64,000 nucleotides of DNA from JABWBP01 sp964522165 (GTDB taxonomy: Bacteria > Calditrichota > Calditrichia > RBG-13-44-9 > J075): positions 62,001 through 126,000 of the forward strand of contig CAZFVV010000001.1 of the NCBI GenBank assembly GCA_964522165.1. The letters are read 5' to 3'. The notes beneath the pieces were generated by a model. That model was not told where the DNA came from. It was given only the letters and a program-made list of their open reading frames with translations, and did no database searches. Of this stretch, positions 33,223-42,008 are shown piece by piece. How positions within the stretch are numbered: position 1 is the stretch's first letter; each line of letters begins with the position of its first letter. Position numbers and translations under genes: made by a program.

Positions 33223-34596
33223 ATGAACCATCAACGATCTATCTACCGGGAATTGCTCCAACGATTGGCGGAAAAAGGGGTACGCTACTCCCTGCTGCGC
33301 GATACCCTGCCGGATGCTCCGGAACTCCACGAGCTGGATATATTAGTGTGGCCGGCACACCGCCGGGAGTTTGTGGCGACGGCGCAGGAATTGGGTTTTG
33401 TGGTGCGCAAAACCGGAATTCCCGGCAAGGAAGTGCTGGCCGCCTTCGACGGGGAGAATTTGCGCCTGGTGGACGTGCACTACGCCCTTATTCAAGACGG
33501 GCTGGTTTACCTCTCCCTGCCGGAGGCGCTGCGGCGTTTGCGAAAAACCCCCGAAGGGCATTCCATCCTCTCCCGGGAAGATGAATTGCTGCACCTGTTT
33601 TACCACAACCTGCTCGGTAAAAACCACCTTCAGGAAAAACATCTCCCGCGGGTCAAAGAGCTCCTTTCCCCGTTGCCGGACCTCGCGTATTTGAAACAGC
33701 GGGTTCCCCGCGCGAATATCTGGAACTGCTTCGAGCAATTCATCCTCCACCCGGAAACCTTCAGCGAAGACCGCAAGTTAGCCGGGAAATCCGCCCGGAA
33801 AATCCGCCGCGCCCTGATGCTGCGCTCCCCGGCAAACTGGCTGCGCTGGTTTTACAACCGCCGCCTGCGCAAACGGCTGCATCGCCGCCGGGGAGTGCAC
33901 TTCGCTTTTATGGGGGTGGACGGGGCGGGCAAGAGCACCATCATCCGGGCGGTGCAGCAGCAGCTGGAGCAGGCCGGCGGTGTCAAATTTTATACCGTGT
34001 ACATGGGACCGTGGGGGCAGATTCGCTCCCCGTTCATGCGCCTCTACAAAAAACTGCGCCTCACTCCCCCGGAGGAAGACTGGCTCGGCCGCCTGCGGGA
34101 GAAGTTGCAAGGGCGGGAAAAGGAGTATTCCCTGCCCCTGCTGCTCAAAAAACTCCTCAGCGGAAAAATCCAGGGTTGGCTCTATTACACCGCTATTTAC
34201 TTAGAATTCTGGTACCGCTACTTCCGCGAGGTGCGCCCGCGCCTGCGCAAAGGCGCGATTGTGCTGAGCGACCGCTACATCTACGATCTGAAATATATTT
34301 ACAAAGACCGCCCGGTAGAACAGTTCAAGTGGCTGCGCGGGCTGGTCTGCCTTTTGTACCCCCGCCCCGACCGGGTGGTGTACCTGCAAAACGACCCGGA
34401 AACCATCGTACGGCGCAAGCCGCAGTTGAACGCCGGGCAAATCCGGCAATTTCAGGAGTTTTACCGCCAGGCCCTGGCCGCTTACCCGGTGTTAGACGTG
34501 CTCACCGACCGGCCCCCGGAAGCGCTGGCGCGCCAGGTGGTCAGCGCAATCATGGAAAAACACCTGCAAAATGATTCGCATCTTCCCCGTGAATGA
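33223..34596 (+). CDS. Fusion of nucleotidyltransferase-like domain and thymidylate-kinase-like domain
   Basis: 457 aa. Residues about 1-210 resemble the uncharacterised nucleotidyltransferase family PF14907 (YSLLRDTL then HELDILVWPAHRREF, then LVDVHYALI), followed by a basic linker rich in Arg. Residues about 225-450 are a P-loop kinase: FMGVDGAGKSTIIRA near 228, VLSDRYIYDLKYIY near 347 and a lid-like RRKPQLN. It is the last gene of the plus-strand polysaccharide run. The kinase half is related to the protein at 26640-27287. Function is unknown; a role in priming, phosphorylating or terminating the glycan is inference. Confidence 0.8.
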   Translation: MNHQRSIYRELLQRLAEKGVRYSLLRDTLPDAPELHELDILVWPAHRREFVATAQELGFVVRKTGIPGKEVLAAFDGENLRLVDVHYALIQDGLVYLSLPEALRRLRKTPEGHSILSREDELLHLFYHNLLGKNHLQEKHLPRVKELLSPLPDLAYLKQRVPRANIWNCFEQFILHPETFSEDRKLAGKSARKIRRALMLRSPANWLRWFYNRRLRKRLHRRRGVHFAFMGVDGAGKSTIIRAVQQQLEQAGGVKFYTVYMGPWGQIRSPFMRLYKKLRLTPPEEDWLGRLREKLQGREKEYSLPLLLKKLLSGKIQGWLYYTAIYLEFWYRYFREVRPRLRKGAIVLSDRYIYDLKYIYKDRPVEQFKWLRGLVCLLYPRPDRVVYLQNDPETIVRRKPQLNAGQIRQFQEFYRQALAAYPVLDVLTDRPPEALARQVVSAIMEKHLQNDSHLPRE

Positions 34597-34702
34597 CGTG
34601 CAACCCCGGTTTGCCCGAAAAGCAAAACCGGGCGGGAAACGCTCTCTTCCCCGCCCGGCCTGCGATTTTTGGCGCAAAAAAACTATCGAACCTACACACT
34701 TT

Positions 34703-34990
34703 TTAACTATACAACACATTTAGAATTGTTTTAGGATCTTTTTTAACCAGGGTTAACAAGACTAACGCCGGCCCCTGGGGAACTCGATCCCCTCTTTCCC
34801 AATGCCGTAATGTGCCCACACTGATGCCAAACGCTGCGGCAAACTCCATTTGGGTCATTCCGATTTCCTGGCGTAACTCTTTTATATCAATTTCAGAAGG
34901 TTTAAATAATTTTGCTCCAATATCTTTGCCTTCGGCAAATTCAATGGCTTCTTTTAATCCTTGCTTGATACTTTCAAATACCTCACTCAT
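34703..34990 (-). CDS. Antitoxin with XRE-type helix-turn-helix (HigA/NadS-like)
   Basis: 95 aa. The helix-turn-helix reads IGMTQMEFAAAFGISVGTLRHWERGDRVP (residues about 43-71), typical of HigA/NadS antitoxins. Its start codon overlaps the end of the upstream toxin gene by 4 nt. It should neutralise the toxin and repress the shared promoter. The pair is AT-rich and lies between the polysaccharide locus and a transglycosylase gene, suggesting acquisition by transfer. Confidence 0.9.
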   Translation of the reverse strand: MSEVFESIKQGLKEAIEFAEGKDIGAKLFKPSEIDIKELRQEIGMTQMEFAAAFGISVGTLRHWERGDRVPQGPALVLLTLVKKDPKTILNVLYS

Positions 34991-35331
34991 TGTTTCTTCC
35001 TTTTATAAGTTGCCATCAATAGTTTTACCAATTTTGCCAATTCATTTCGCTCCGATTTACTTAAATTTTCCTTCTCTCCCTTTCCAAAAATAGTCAGCAT
35101 GAATAATGGCATATCTTCATCGTAGAAAAAGTATATGACCCGAATACCGCCGCTTTTACCTTTTCCTTTACAAGCCCGGCGCAGTTTTCTTATCCCGCCG
35201 GTTCCTTGCAGTACAACTCCCGCTTTCGGGTGTGTCGATAAAAAATAAATCAGATCACTTCTCTCTTCCTCATCAAGCAGTCGTTCAACGCGCTTTATAT
35301 ATTCCGGCAATTCTACAATCGTAATATACAT
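34987..35331 (-). CDS. RelE/HigB-like toxin
   Basis: 114 aa. The RelE/HigB fold is suggested by IYFLSTHPKAGVVLQGTGGIRKLR, followed by GGIRVIYFFYDEDMPLFMLTIFGKGEKENLSKSE, the core pattern of the type II mRNA-cleaving toxins. Toxin precedes antitoxin and the two overlap by 4 nt, the order found in higBA and related systems. Ribosome-dependent mRNA cleavage is expected from the family but not shown here. Confidence 0.9.
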   Translation of the reverse strand: MYITIVELPEYIKRVERLLDEEERSDLIYFLSTHPKAGVVLQGTGGIRKLRRACKGKGKSGGIRVIYFFYDEDMPLFMLTIFGKGEKENLSKSERNELAKLVKLLMATYKRKKQ

Positions 35332-35451
35332 GGGGCAAGATAAGCCAATGGATCACAAGAGTCAAGTAGCGAGACAAAGAAAAGAAAAATTATCAGCGCT
35401 TTGGCGGCGGAAAATTGTCCCTGCAAACATGGGAAAATCGTTACCCTAAAA

Positions 35452-35529
35452 CCCTGTACTATCACGTGACAGTACAGGGCCTGATTCCATAACCCAGGGT
35501 GGCGCGCCAGCGGCGCTTACCCTGGGCTA
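35452..35529. repeat. Two tandem palindromic elements
   Basis: First, a 28-bp near-perfect palindrome CCCTGTACT-ATCACGTGAC-AGTACAGGG (35452-35479) with one mismatch and the inner palindrome TCACGTGA. Second, TAACCCAGGGT (35490-35500) and ACCCTGGGCTA (35519-35529) flanking GGCGCGCCAGCGGCGCTT. The 310-bp gap 35332-35641 holds no gene otherwise. The first palindrome could be an operator, but it lies about 160 bp from the transglycosylase start. Confidence 0.65.
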
Positions 35530-35641
35530 TAGTGTATAATCCCGGCCATCGATTTTATTTATTAGCCCTTGCTTCACTTGAAAATTTTGTGATATTTGGA
35601 ATTCAAAAAATCAGCGCACCTCATCCCCGGGAGCTAAGCCG

Positions 35642-36718
35642 ATGGATTCCAATCGCAGGATTTTTTTGAAAGGATTGAGCGGGGCGTTTCTGTTATCCCT
35701 CGCGGACGTTTCGCAACTGTTAGCCGGGCAGGAAAGCGATTCCGGCGCCCGCGCCCCGTTGAATTTTATCATCCCCAACGATTATCTCCCTCCCTCGGAG
35801 GATACCGACAAAAACTATCGCCAGGCCCTTACCCGGGCCGCCCTGGAGGTGCTGCAAGCCAATTTTAGCAACCAATCGATGCCGGTATGGGGCAAAACCT
35901 TCCGGGAAGTGGATATGGAAAAACGCATCTACCACATCATCTACTGGATTTTGCGGGCCGCCCGGGAGTACCGGCACATTTACCCGGTGGATCCGGCCTG
36001 GATAGTGGCGCAGATCATGAAAGAATCCTATTTCCATGAATTCGCGATCTCCCGCGCATTGGCGGTGGGGATTTGCCAGGTCATCCAGCCCACCGCGCAG
36101 GAGCACGGCATATTGTGCGCCGGAACCCGGCCGGAACACCGCCAGCCGCCCTACCGGCTGCCGGAATTAGGGGGAAAGGCGGATGAGTACTATCAACTGC
36201 GCAGGGAGCGCGGCGAATACCGGCGCGGCAGCCGCCCCGCAAAGGAGTTCACCCTGGAAGAGACCCTGCAAATCCTCGCCGCCGGGGACCGGGGGGATTA
36301 TAGCCGGGAAGCCGGGGAGCACCTGGCCTACCTGGAGCGCTTAAAACAGTTTGAAGAACAGATGAACCGGGCCAAAGAGGAGTACCGCTCCTACCTGCTC
36401 GCCAATGTGGAGGGGAGAGACATATTCGCAGATCCGGATTTGAGCTTCATTTTGAATTTCGATGAGCGCTTCAGCTACAAAAAACCGGTTTACACCATGG
36501 TGCGAATGCTGGCCGGGGGGCTGAAATCCCGCAACGGCAACATTCTGGCGGCCACCGCCGGTTACAATGCCGGCCTCTACCGCACCTCCGACGAGGGCAT
36601 GTACAAGCCGTACGGGAAAATCCCCTCCCTCGATGAAACCGCCACTTACGTGAGCCACGTGTTGATCAATCATTACGAAATCACCCTGAAACTGGAATCC
36701 ATCGCTTCGCAGCCCTGA
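35642..36718 (+). CDS. Lytic transglycosylase (SLT fold) with Tat-type signal
   Basis: 358 aa. The N-terminus SNRRIFLKGLSGAFLLSLADV carries a twin-arginine motif (RRIFLK) followed by a hydrophobic core. The transglycosylase core is visible as PAWIVAQIMKESYFHEFAISRALAVGICQVI, with the catalytic Glu in KES, and later AATAGYNAG. A long charged insertion (residues about 160-260) interrupts the usual domain. It should cleave peptidoglycan in the periplasm after Tat export. GGGAG lies 8 nt before the ATG. A second transglycosylase follows 45 bp downstream. Confidence 0.88.
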   Translation: MDSNRRIFLKGLSGAFLLSLADVSQLLAGQESDSGARAPLNFIIPNDYLPPSEDTDKNYRQALTRAALEVLQANFSNQSMPVWGKTFREVDMEKRIYHIIYWILRAAREYRHIYPVDPAWIVAQIMKESYFHEFAISRALAVGICQVIQPTAQEHGILCAGTRPEHRQPPYRLPELGGKADEYYQLRRERGEYRRGSRPAKEFTLEETLQILAAGDRGDYSREAGEHLAYLERLKQFEEQMNRAKEEYRSYLLANVEGRDIFADPDLSFILNFDERFSYKKPVYTMVRMLAGGLKSRNGNILAATAGYNAGLYRTSDEGMYKPYGKIPSLDETATYVSHVLINHYEITLKLESIASQP

Positions 36719-36763
36719 GGAGCCTGTAAAGCCTCGCGCATATCAAAATTTGAGGAAAAGCGG

Positions 36764-37897
36764 ATGATGAGACTTGCGGTTATTCTGTTACTGGCCCTTT
36801 CCGGGGCTGCTGCCCCGCTGTTCGGACAGCAGGAAACCTGGGAGCAGCAACGGCAGCAAGAAAAAAATCGCTGGGAGGAGCGCAACCGGCGGGAAAAAGA
36901 AGCCTGGGATAAGCAACGGGAAGCGGAGCGGCGGCGCTGGCAGGATATGATCGAGCGGGAATCCGCGGCCTGGAAAGCCCACGTGGAAGCGGTGAAGAAA
37001 AAATGGCAGGATTTGAAATTCTCCGACGTGCGGGTTTGGGTGGGCTACGGGGAGAACGAGAGCAGCCGTTTCCAGGCGGATTTCGAGAACGGAAATTTGA
37101 AAATCGAAGTATTGGGCGAAAAAGGGGAGGACCCCGGAGTCCTGCAGCAGCGCGCCATCGCCATGCTGCACCAGTTGCTGCGCGAACGGGCGCGCCCGAA
37201 CGAGGCCCCCATCCTGGAAAACCAGTTGGAAATCGACCCTAACGCCAGCCGGCTTCCACCCGGTTACGTCGCTACTCGCCCCCATATCGCCCCGAACGGG
37301 CACACCTACGAGAAGATGGACATCACCATCCCCTTCCGCCAGGATCACCTGCGCACCCGGGCGCAGCGGGTCGCCCCGCTGGTGCGGCAGTTTGCCCAAA
37401 AATATAACGTGAATCCCAAATTAGTAATGGCGGTGATCCACACTGAATCGTCTTTCAATCCCCGGGCGATTTCCACCTTCCGGCGCTCCGGCGGGGGCGT
37501 CGGCCACGCCTACGGGCTGATGCAACTGGTTCCCTTCTCCGGGGGAAAAGAGGCCTACGAATTCTTAGGCGGGCGGGGAGAGCCTTCCCCGGCGCTGCTC
37601 TTCGATCCCCAGGCCAACATCGAGTTAGGGACTGTTTATTTGCACAAATTGGAGTATCACTATTTCGGGGCGGTGGGGGAGGCGCTAAACCGCCAGTACG
37701 TGATGACCGCGGGATATAACACCGGCCCTTACAACGTGGCCCGGGCCTTCGGCGGCGGGCGCAACGTCGGCGCGGCCATTCCGGCGATCAACGCCATGAC
37801 CCCGCCGCGCCTGTATCAGCACCTGCTCTACAACCTTCCCTATTGGGAAACCCGCGACTATCTCCAAAAAGTAATCCGGCGGATAAATTTGTATTGA
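36764..37897 (+). CDS. mltC: Membrane-bound lytic murein transglycosylase C-like protein
   Basis: 377 aa. A signal peptide (residues 1-21, ending LFGQ) is followed by a very charged, tryptophan-spaced coiled-coil stretch (residues about 22-85, repeated W-x6-10-R/E). A DUF3393-like middle domain comes next. The C-terminal SLT domain has NPKLVMAVIHTESSFNPRA with catalytic Glu, GLMQLVP and MTAGYNTGPYNV. The architecture resembles MltC. No lipobox cysteine is seen, so lipid anchoring is doubtful. Together with the preceding gene it forms a peptidoglycan-remodelling pair. Confidence 0.9.
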   Translation: MMRLAVILLLALSGAAAPLFGQQETWEQQRQQEKNRWEERNRREKEAWDKQREAERRRWQDMIERESAAWKAHVEAVKKKWQDLKFSDVRVWVGYGENESSRFQADFENGNLKIEVLGEKGEDPGVLQQRAIAMLHQLLRERARPNEAPILENQLEIDPNASRLPPGYVATRPHIAPNGHTYEKMDITIPFRQDHLRTRAQRVAPLVRQFAQKYNVNPKLVMAVIHTESSFNPRAISTFRRSGGGVGHAYGLMQLVPFSGGKEAYEFLGGRGEPSPALLFDPQANIELGTVYLHKLEYHYFGAVGEALNRQYVMTAGYNTGPYNVARAFGGGRNVGAAIPAINAMTPPRLYQHLLYNLPYWETRDYLQKVIRRINLY

Positions 37898-38361
37898 AGA
37901 GAAATTTGCGCGAAAACCTGAAAATGACCGGTCCCGGCGCGGCGGTGGAGATAGCGGAGCAGTTTTAGGGATGAGGAAGCGTTGATAAGCAGGGGAGCGG
38001 AACAGTAATGTCTCTTTCTAAAAGGGGCATGGCAAATTGCATTGGAGTGAAATATCTATTCAGCACGCTGAAGCGTGGCGATCTATGAATTATTCAGCTT
38101 CAGACTGCCTCACTTCAGTGAGCCGCGCTCCAAAATATGCAATTTGTTATGCAACTTTTCTGAAATCCATTGCTCCCTCCAACATCAAGAAATTAAACTA
38201 CCCATTTTGGAAAAGCTGTGGTTGAAGCGGGGTAAACTCACTTGCGCTGTCGTACCAACGCGCTCGATAATCTCGCGTTGAATCGGTAAGAGCGGCAATT
38301 TAGTTCAGTTGCCGCCCTTACCATTTTTCAGTATCGAATTAAACGCTGCGGGCCGGTGAGC
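37898..38361. other. Intergenic region with an imperfect inverted repeat
   Basis: 464 bp without a supported gene. GCATGGCAAATTGCATTGGAG (38028-38048) pairs with CTCCAAAATATGCAATTTGTTATGC (38129-38153), enclosing hairpins such as CACTTCAGTGAG. The CAAATTGCA word recurs in the element ends at 41886 and 49183, so this may be an older relative. Confidence 0.5.
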
Positions 38362-38685
38362 CTACCATGACCGGCGACCACCGCCGCCGCCTTTTCTGCG
38401 GTCACGGTCGCCTCCTCCACCGCCACCGCCGCGCCGCCGTTCCTCGCGCGGCCGCGCTTCGTTGACGACCAGTGAACGCCCTTTCAACTCCTGGCCGTTC
38501 AGGCCGTTTATAGCGGCAATGGCTTGATCCTTTGCCGGCATTTCTACAAATCCGAATCCCCGGGGCTCACCGCTGAATTTATCCTTGATCAGCGAAACAG
38601 AGCTGACTTCACCGTAAGCCTCGAAGGCCTGGCGGAGATCATCCTCGGTAACTTCACGCGCAAGATTGCCAACATACAGATTCAT
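38362..38685 (-). CDS. RRM-type RNA-binding protein, glycine-rich
   Basis: 107 aa. One RRM domain fills residues 1-80: RNP-2 is LYVGNL at residues 3-8 and RNP-1 is RGFGFVEM at about 42-49. The tail is Arg/Gly-rich (GGGGGGGDRDRRKGGGGG). This is the common bacterial single-RRM cold-shock-like family, which binds single-stranded RNA. GAGGAG precedes the ATG by 7 nt. The gene is monocistronic with long gaps on both sides. Confidence 0.95.
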   Translation of the reverse strand: MNLYVGNLAREVTEDDLRQAFEAYGEVSSVSLIKDKFSGEPRGFGFVEMPAKDQAIAAINGLNGQELKGRSLVVNEARPREERRRGGGGGGGDRDRRKGGGGGRRSW

Positions 38686-39065
38686 TATAACGCTCCTCTT
38701 GGTAAGTTAGAAAGATGGTGATTTGGTACATAAAACAGAAAATGATGAAAATGGTGAGTAAATCCTGACGCCGCCATTCCGCAAGACCTTTCAAAGTTCG
38801 CGAAACTTCATCACCTTGAATTTTGGCGAAATTATAAATTGTACGCAACTGAATAAATTCTTTCTTTGAAAGAGAAATTCTTGAAATCGGAAAATGAAAT
38901 CACGCTCACATTATGGACAACTTTGTTTTATATTTTTCAAATTACCCGAGTTTGCCGGGGGGAAAGCATCTCCCCGCCGGGCGATTCGCTACGTATCATC
39001 TGGCGTGAAATGTAAATCAGCATCCGATAATCATAAATCGCTAATTCATAAAAGGAGGAAACAGT
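38686..39065. other. Divergent intergenic region, 380 bp
   Basis: AT-rich region between the RRM gene (minus) and acs (plus), presumably with promoters of both. The last 18 bp hold the AAAAGGAGGAAA ribosome site of acs. I see no gene and no strong inverted repeat. Confidence 0.4.
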
Positions 39066-40991
39066 ATGATATTTCATCCTCACCCCGGTTTTTCAGAGAG
39101 AGCGCATATCAATTCTTTAGAACAATACCGGGCTGCGTACCGCAAGTCGATTGAGCAGCCGGAGGATTTCTGGAGCGAAATAGCCGAACGCATCCACTGG
39201 TTCGAAAAATGGAATTCGGTTCGGGAATACGATTTCATGAATGCCCGGGTGGCCTGGTTCAAGGGGGGCAAACTCAACGCTTGTTACAACTGCTTGGACC
39301 GCCACGTAGAAGCCGGGCACGGCGATAAAACCGCCATCATTTGGGAAGGCAACGATCCCGGCGAACATCGCCATTTTACCTACGCGGAGGTGCTGGCGGA
39401 AGTGCAGAAGTTCGCCAACGTGCTGAAAAGCCGGGGAGTGAGGAAAGGCGACCGGGTGTGCATCTACTTGCAGATGGTGCCGGAACTGGCCTTCGCCATG
39501 CTGGCCTGCGCCCGCATCGGTGCAGTGCACTCCATCGTCTTCGGAGCCTTCAGCGCCGAATCTCTGCGCGACCGCATCAACGACTCCGCCTGCAAAGTGC
39601 TGATTACCCAGGACACCGGGATGCGGGGGGCCAAGAACGACATTCCCATGAAAACCAACGCCGACAAAGCATTGCAGGCTACCCCATCCATCGAGACGGT
39701 GGTGGTGGTACAACGCACCGGCCAGGCAGTGAACATGCAGCCGGGCCGCGACCTGTGGTGGCACGAGGAGATGGCCAACGCCGCCCCTGTCTGCCCCGTG
39801 GAACCCATGGACGCCGAAGACCCCCTGTTCATCCTCTACACTTCCGGCTCCACCGGCAAACCCAAGGGGGTGCTGCACACCACCGGAGGATACATCGTTT
39901 ACACATCCTTCACCCACGAGAAGATTTTTGACTACCATGAAGGGGATATTTACTGGTGCACCGCGGACATCGGCTGGATTACCGGGCATTCCTACATTAT
40001 TTACGGGCCGATGTCGAACCGCGCCATTACCATGATGTATGAAGGGGTCCCCACCTACCCGGATTACGGGCGCTTCTGGCAGATCGTGGAGAAGCACCGG
40101 GTAAACCAGTTCTACACCGCTCCCACCGCCCTGCGGGCGCTCATGAAGGAAGGGGACAGCTGGCCGAACCGCCACGATTTATCGTCCCTGCGCTTGTTAG
40201 GCACCGTGGGAGAAACCATCAAGGAGCCGGAGTGGATGTGGTATCACCGGGTGATCGGGCGGGAGAAGTGCCCGATTGTGGATACCTGGTGGCAAACCGA
40301 GACCGGGGGAATTCTGCTTACCCCGCTGCCGGGAGCGATTCCCACCAAGCCCGGCTCCGCCACCCTGCCGTTCTTCGGCATCGAGCCGGTGCTGTTGGAT
40401 GAAACCGGCAAGGAGCTCTCCGGCCCGGGACAGGGATACCTGGCGATCAAGAGCGCCTGGCCTTCGCTGATGCGCACCGTGTATGGGGATCACGAGCGTT
40501 TCCGGCAGACCTATTTTGCGCGTTTCCCCGGTTATTACCTCACCGGCGACGGGGCGCGGCGCGACGAGGATGGGTATTACTGGATCACCGGGCGGGTGGA
40601 TGACGTGCTGAACGTATCCGGGCACCGCATCGGCACGGCGGAGGTGGAGGGCGCAATCGGCAAAGCGGAAGGAGTGGCGGAAGCGGCGGTGGTAGGCTTC
40701 CCGCACGATATCAAGGGGCAGGGGATTTACGCCTACGTGACCCTGATGACCGGGGTGGAGCCTAACGAAGCGATCATCAAAGCGATTGCAAAGGCGGTGC
40801 GGGAGCACATCGGCCCCCACGCGGCGCCGGATAAGATCCAGTTCACTCCCGGCCTGCCCAAGACCCGCTCCGGGAAAATCATGCGCCGCATCTTGCGCAA
40901 GATCGCCGAGAACGACCTGGAGCACATCGGGGATACTTCCACCCTGGCCGATCCCACGGTGGTGGATTCCCTCTTAGAAGGACGGAAGTAA
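39066..40991 (+). CDS. acs: Acetyl-CoA synthetase, AMP-forming
   Basis: 641 aa, full family length. The adenylate-forming motifs are YTSGSTGKPKGVLHTTGGY near residue 258, DTWWQTETGG near 408, YLTGDGARRDEDGYYWITGR near 495 and the acetylatable lysine in PKTRSGKIMRRILRKIA near 605. It makes acetyl-CoA from acetate, ATP and CoA through acetyl-AMP, in the cytoplasm. AAAAGGAGGAAA ends about 6 nt before the ATG. Its activity is likely to be controlled by lysine acetylation, as in other Acs enzymes. Confidence 0.97.
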   Translation: MIFHPHPGFSERAHINSLEQYRAAYRKSIEQPEDFWSEIAERIHWFEKWNSVREYDFMNARVAWFKGGKLNACYNCLDRHVEAGHGDKTAIIWEGNDPGEHRHFTYAEVLAEVQKFANVLKSRGVRKGDRVCIYLQMVPELAFAMLACARIGAVHSIVFGAFSAESLRDRINDSACKVLITQDTGMRGAKNDIPMKTNADKALQATPSIETVVVVQRTGQAVNMQPGRDLWWHEEMANAAPVCPVEPMDAEDPLFILYTSGSTGKPKGVLHTTGGYIVYTSFTHEKIFDYHEGDIYWCTADIGWITGHSYIIYGPMSNRAITMMYEGVPTYPDYGRFWQIVEKHRVNQFYTAPTALRALMKEGDSWPNRHDLSSLRLLGTVGETIKEPEWMWYHRVIGREKCPIVDTWWQTETGGILLTPLPGAIPTKPGSATLPFFGIEPVLLDETGKELSGPGQGYLAIKSAWPSLMRTVYGDHERFRQTYFARFPGYYLTGDGARRDEDGYYWITGRVDDVLNVSGHRIGTAEVEGAIGKAEGVAEAAVVGFPHDIKGQGIYAYVTLMTGVEPNEAIIKAIAKAVREHIGPHAAPDKIQFTPGLPKTRSGKIMRRILRKIAENDLEHIGDTSTLADPTVVDSLLEGRK

Positions 40992-41198
40992 GGCAGGGGC
41001 AGGAGCAGGAGCAGGGACAGGAGCAGGGACAGGAGCAGGGACAGGAGCAGGGGGCAGGGATAGGGGGCAACCGGGAGAGCGGTGGCTTTGCCATAGTTTA
41101 AGTAGAATTCGCTATCGCGTACTTGCCTACTGCTCCTGCTCCCCGCCCCTGCTTCTGCCTGCTGCTCCTGCCCCTGCCATCTGCCCCTGTTCCCGGCC
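40992..41198. repeat. Word-repeat hairpin, GGCAGGAGCAGG family, copy 2
   Basis: The 5' arm (40992-41068) is GGGGCAGGAGCAGGAGCAGGG words; the 3' arm (41124-41198) is their complements. The core holds GAGCGGTGGCTTTGCCATAG (41077-41096) and GTAGAATTCGCTATCGCGTA (41102-41121). The core is nearly identical in copy 3, 10 kb away. It begins right after the acs stop codon. The rest of the gap to 41335 holds no gene. Confidence 0.85.
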
Positions 41199-41335
41199 AT
41201 TTTTTATTGCCCTATTTGAATAAAGGGCGGCGTTGATTAACTTTCTGCCGCTTCAATTGCCATAGTGCAGGGAAAGCCGAATCTGTGAATTCGGGCGCAT
41301 TTGTAGTCAAAAAATTAAACCTTCGAGAGACCTCC

Positions 41336-41875
41336 ATGATCCCCAAAGAAGACGCCATTGCCGTTGTGGTTGACGTGCAGGAGAAATTGTTTCCCCACAT
41401 TTACGAGCATCAGCCGCTCGCCGAAAACCTGGTTAAACTGATCAAAGGATTGAAAATTTTGAAGGTGCCGTTGGTGGTCACCCAACAGTACACTAAGGGG
41501 CTGGGGCCCACCATCCCCCAGGTCGCCAAAGCGCTGGGCAAATTCGAGCCTATCGAAAAATTGACCTTTAGCTGCTTCGGCGATCCGGATTTCGTGAACA
41601 TTCTCAACGACCACGGAAAGAACCACGTGATCTTGATGGGCATCGAAACCCACGTCTGCGTCATGCAAACCGCCCTGGATCTCCTGGAAATCGGTTACGA
41701 ACCGGTGTTGGTAGAAGATTGCGCCTCCTCCCGCAAGCTGCCCGACAAGCAAACCGCGGTGCAGCGGATGCGCGATGAAGGGGTTATCGTGACCAGTTGC
41801 GAATCCCTGCTGTTCGAATTATTGTTAGTGGCGGGGACCGAGGAGTTCAAGGCGATATCGAAATTGGTTAAATAG
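41336..41875 (+). CDS. Isochorismatase-family cysteine hydrolase
   Basis: 179 aa. The catalytic triad residues fit the family: Asp in AVVVDVQEK, Lys in the FEPIEKLTFSCF segment and the nucleophile Cys in GIETHVCVMQTALDL. The family includes nicotinamidases and isochorismatases as well as the YcaC-type hydrolases that this sequence resembles; substrate is not defined. I start at the ATG at 41336, since the longer reading to 41285 runs into the repeat-bearing gap and the family normally starts a few residues before the Asp strand. No strong ribosome site is seen. Confidence 0.85.
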   Translation: MIPKEDAIAVVVDVQEKLFPHIYEHQPLAENLVKLIKGLKILKVPLVVTQQYTKGLGPTIPQVAKALGKFEPIEKLTFSCFGDPDFVNILNDHGKNHVILMGIETHVCVMQTALDLLEIGYEPVLVEDCASSRKLPDKQTAVQRMRDEGVIVTSCESLLFELLLVAGTEEFKAISKLVK

Positions 41876-41885
41876 GATGGGGAGT

Positions 41886-41952
41886 GGTGCATAACAAATT
41901 GCACCGGAGGCAGAGCCTTCAGGAGTGCGTTACACAGCAGAGCCGTGTAACG
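41886..41952. repeat. Two small hairpins after the hydrolase gene
   Basis: GGTGCATAACAAATTGCACC (41886-41905, 6-bp stem), then CGTTACAC paired with GTGTAACG (41928-41935 and 41945-41952). The first shares the CAAATTGCA word with the repeats at 38028 and 49183. Confidence 0.5.
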
Positions 41953-42008
41953 AGTAGTTTGACATAAACTCGTTCCAGCGTTCTCAGCGTGGCGCTTTCA
42001 AAAAACTT

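Noticed and set aside
38037..38281. Small plus-strand frames in the 37.9-38.4 kb gap
   Set aside because: They lie in an inverted repeat and have no ribosome site or similarity.
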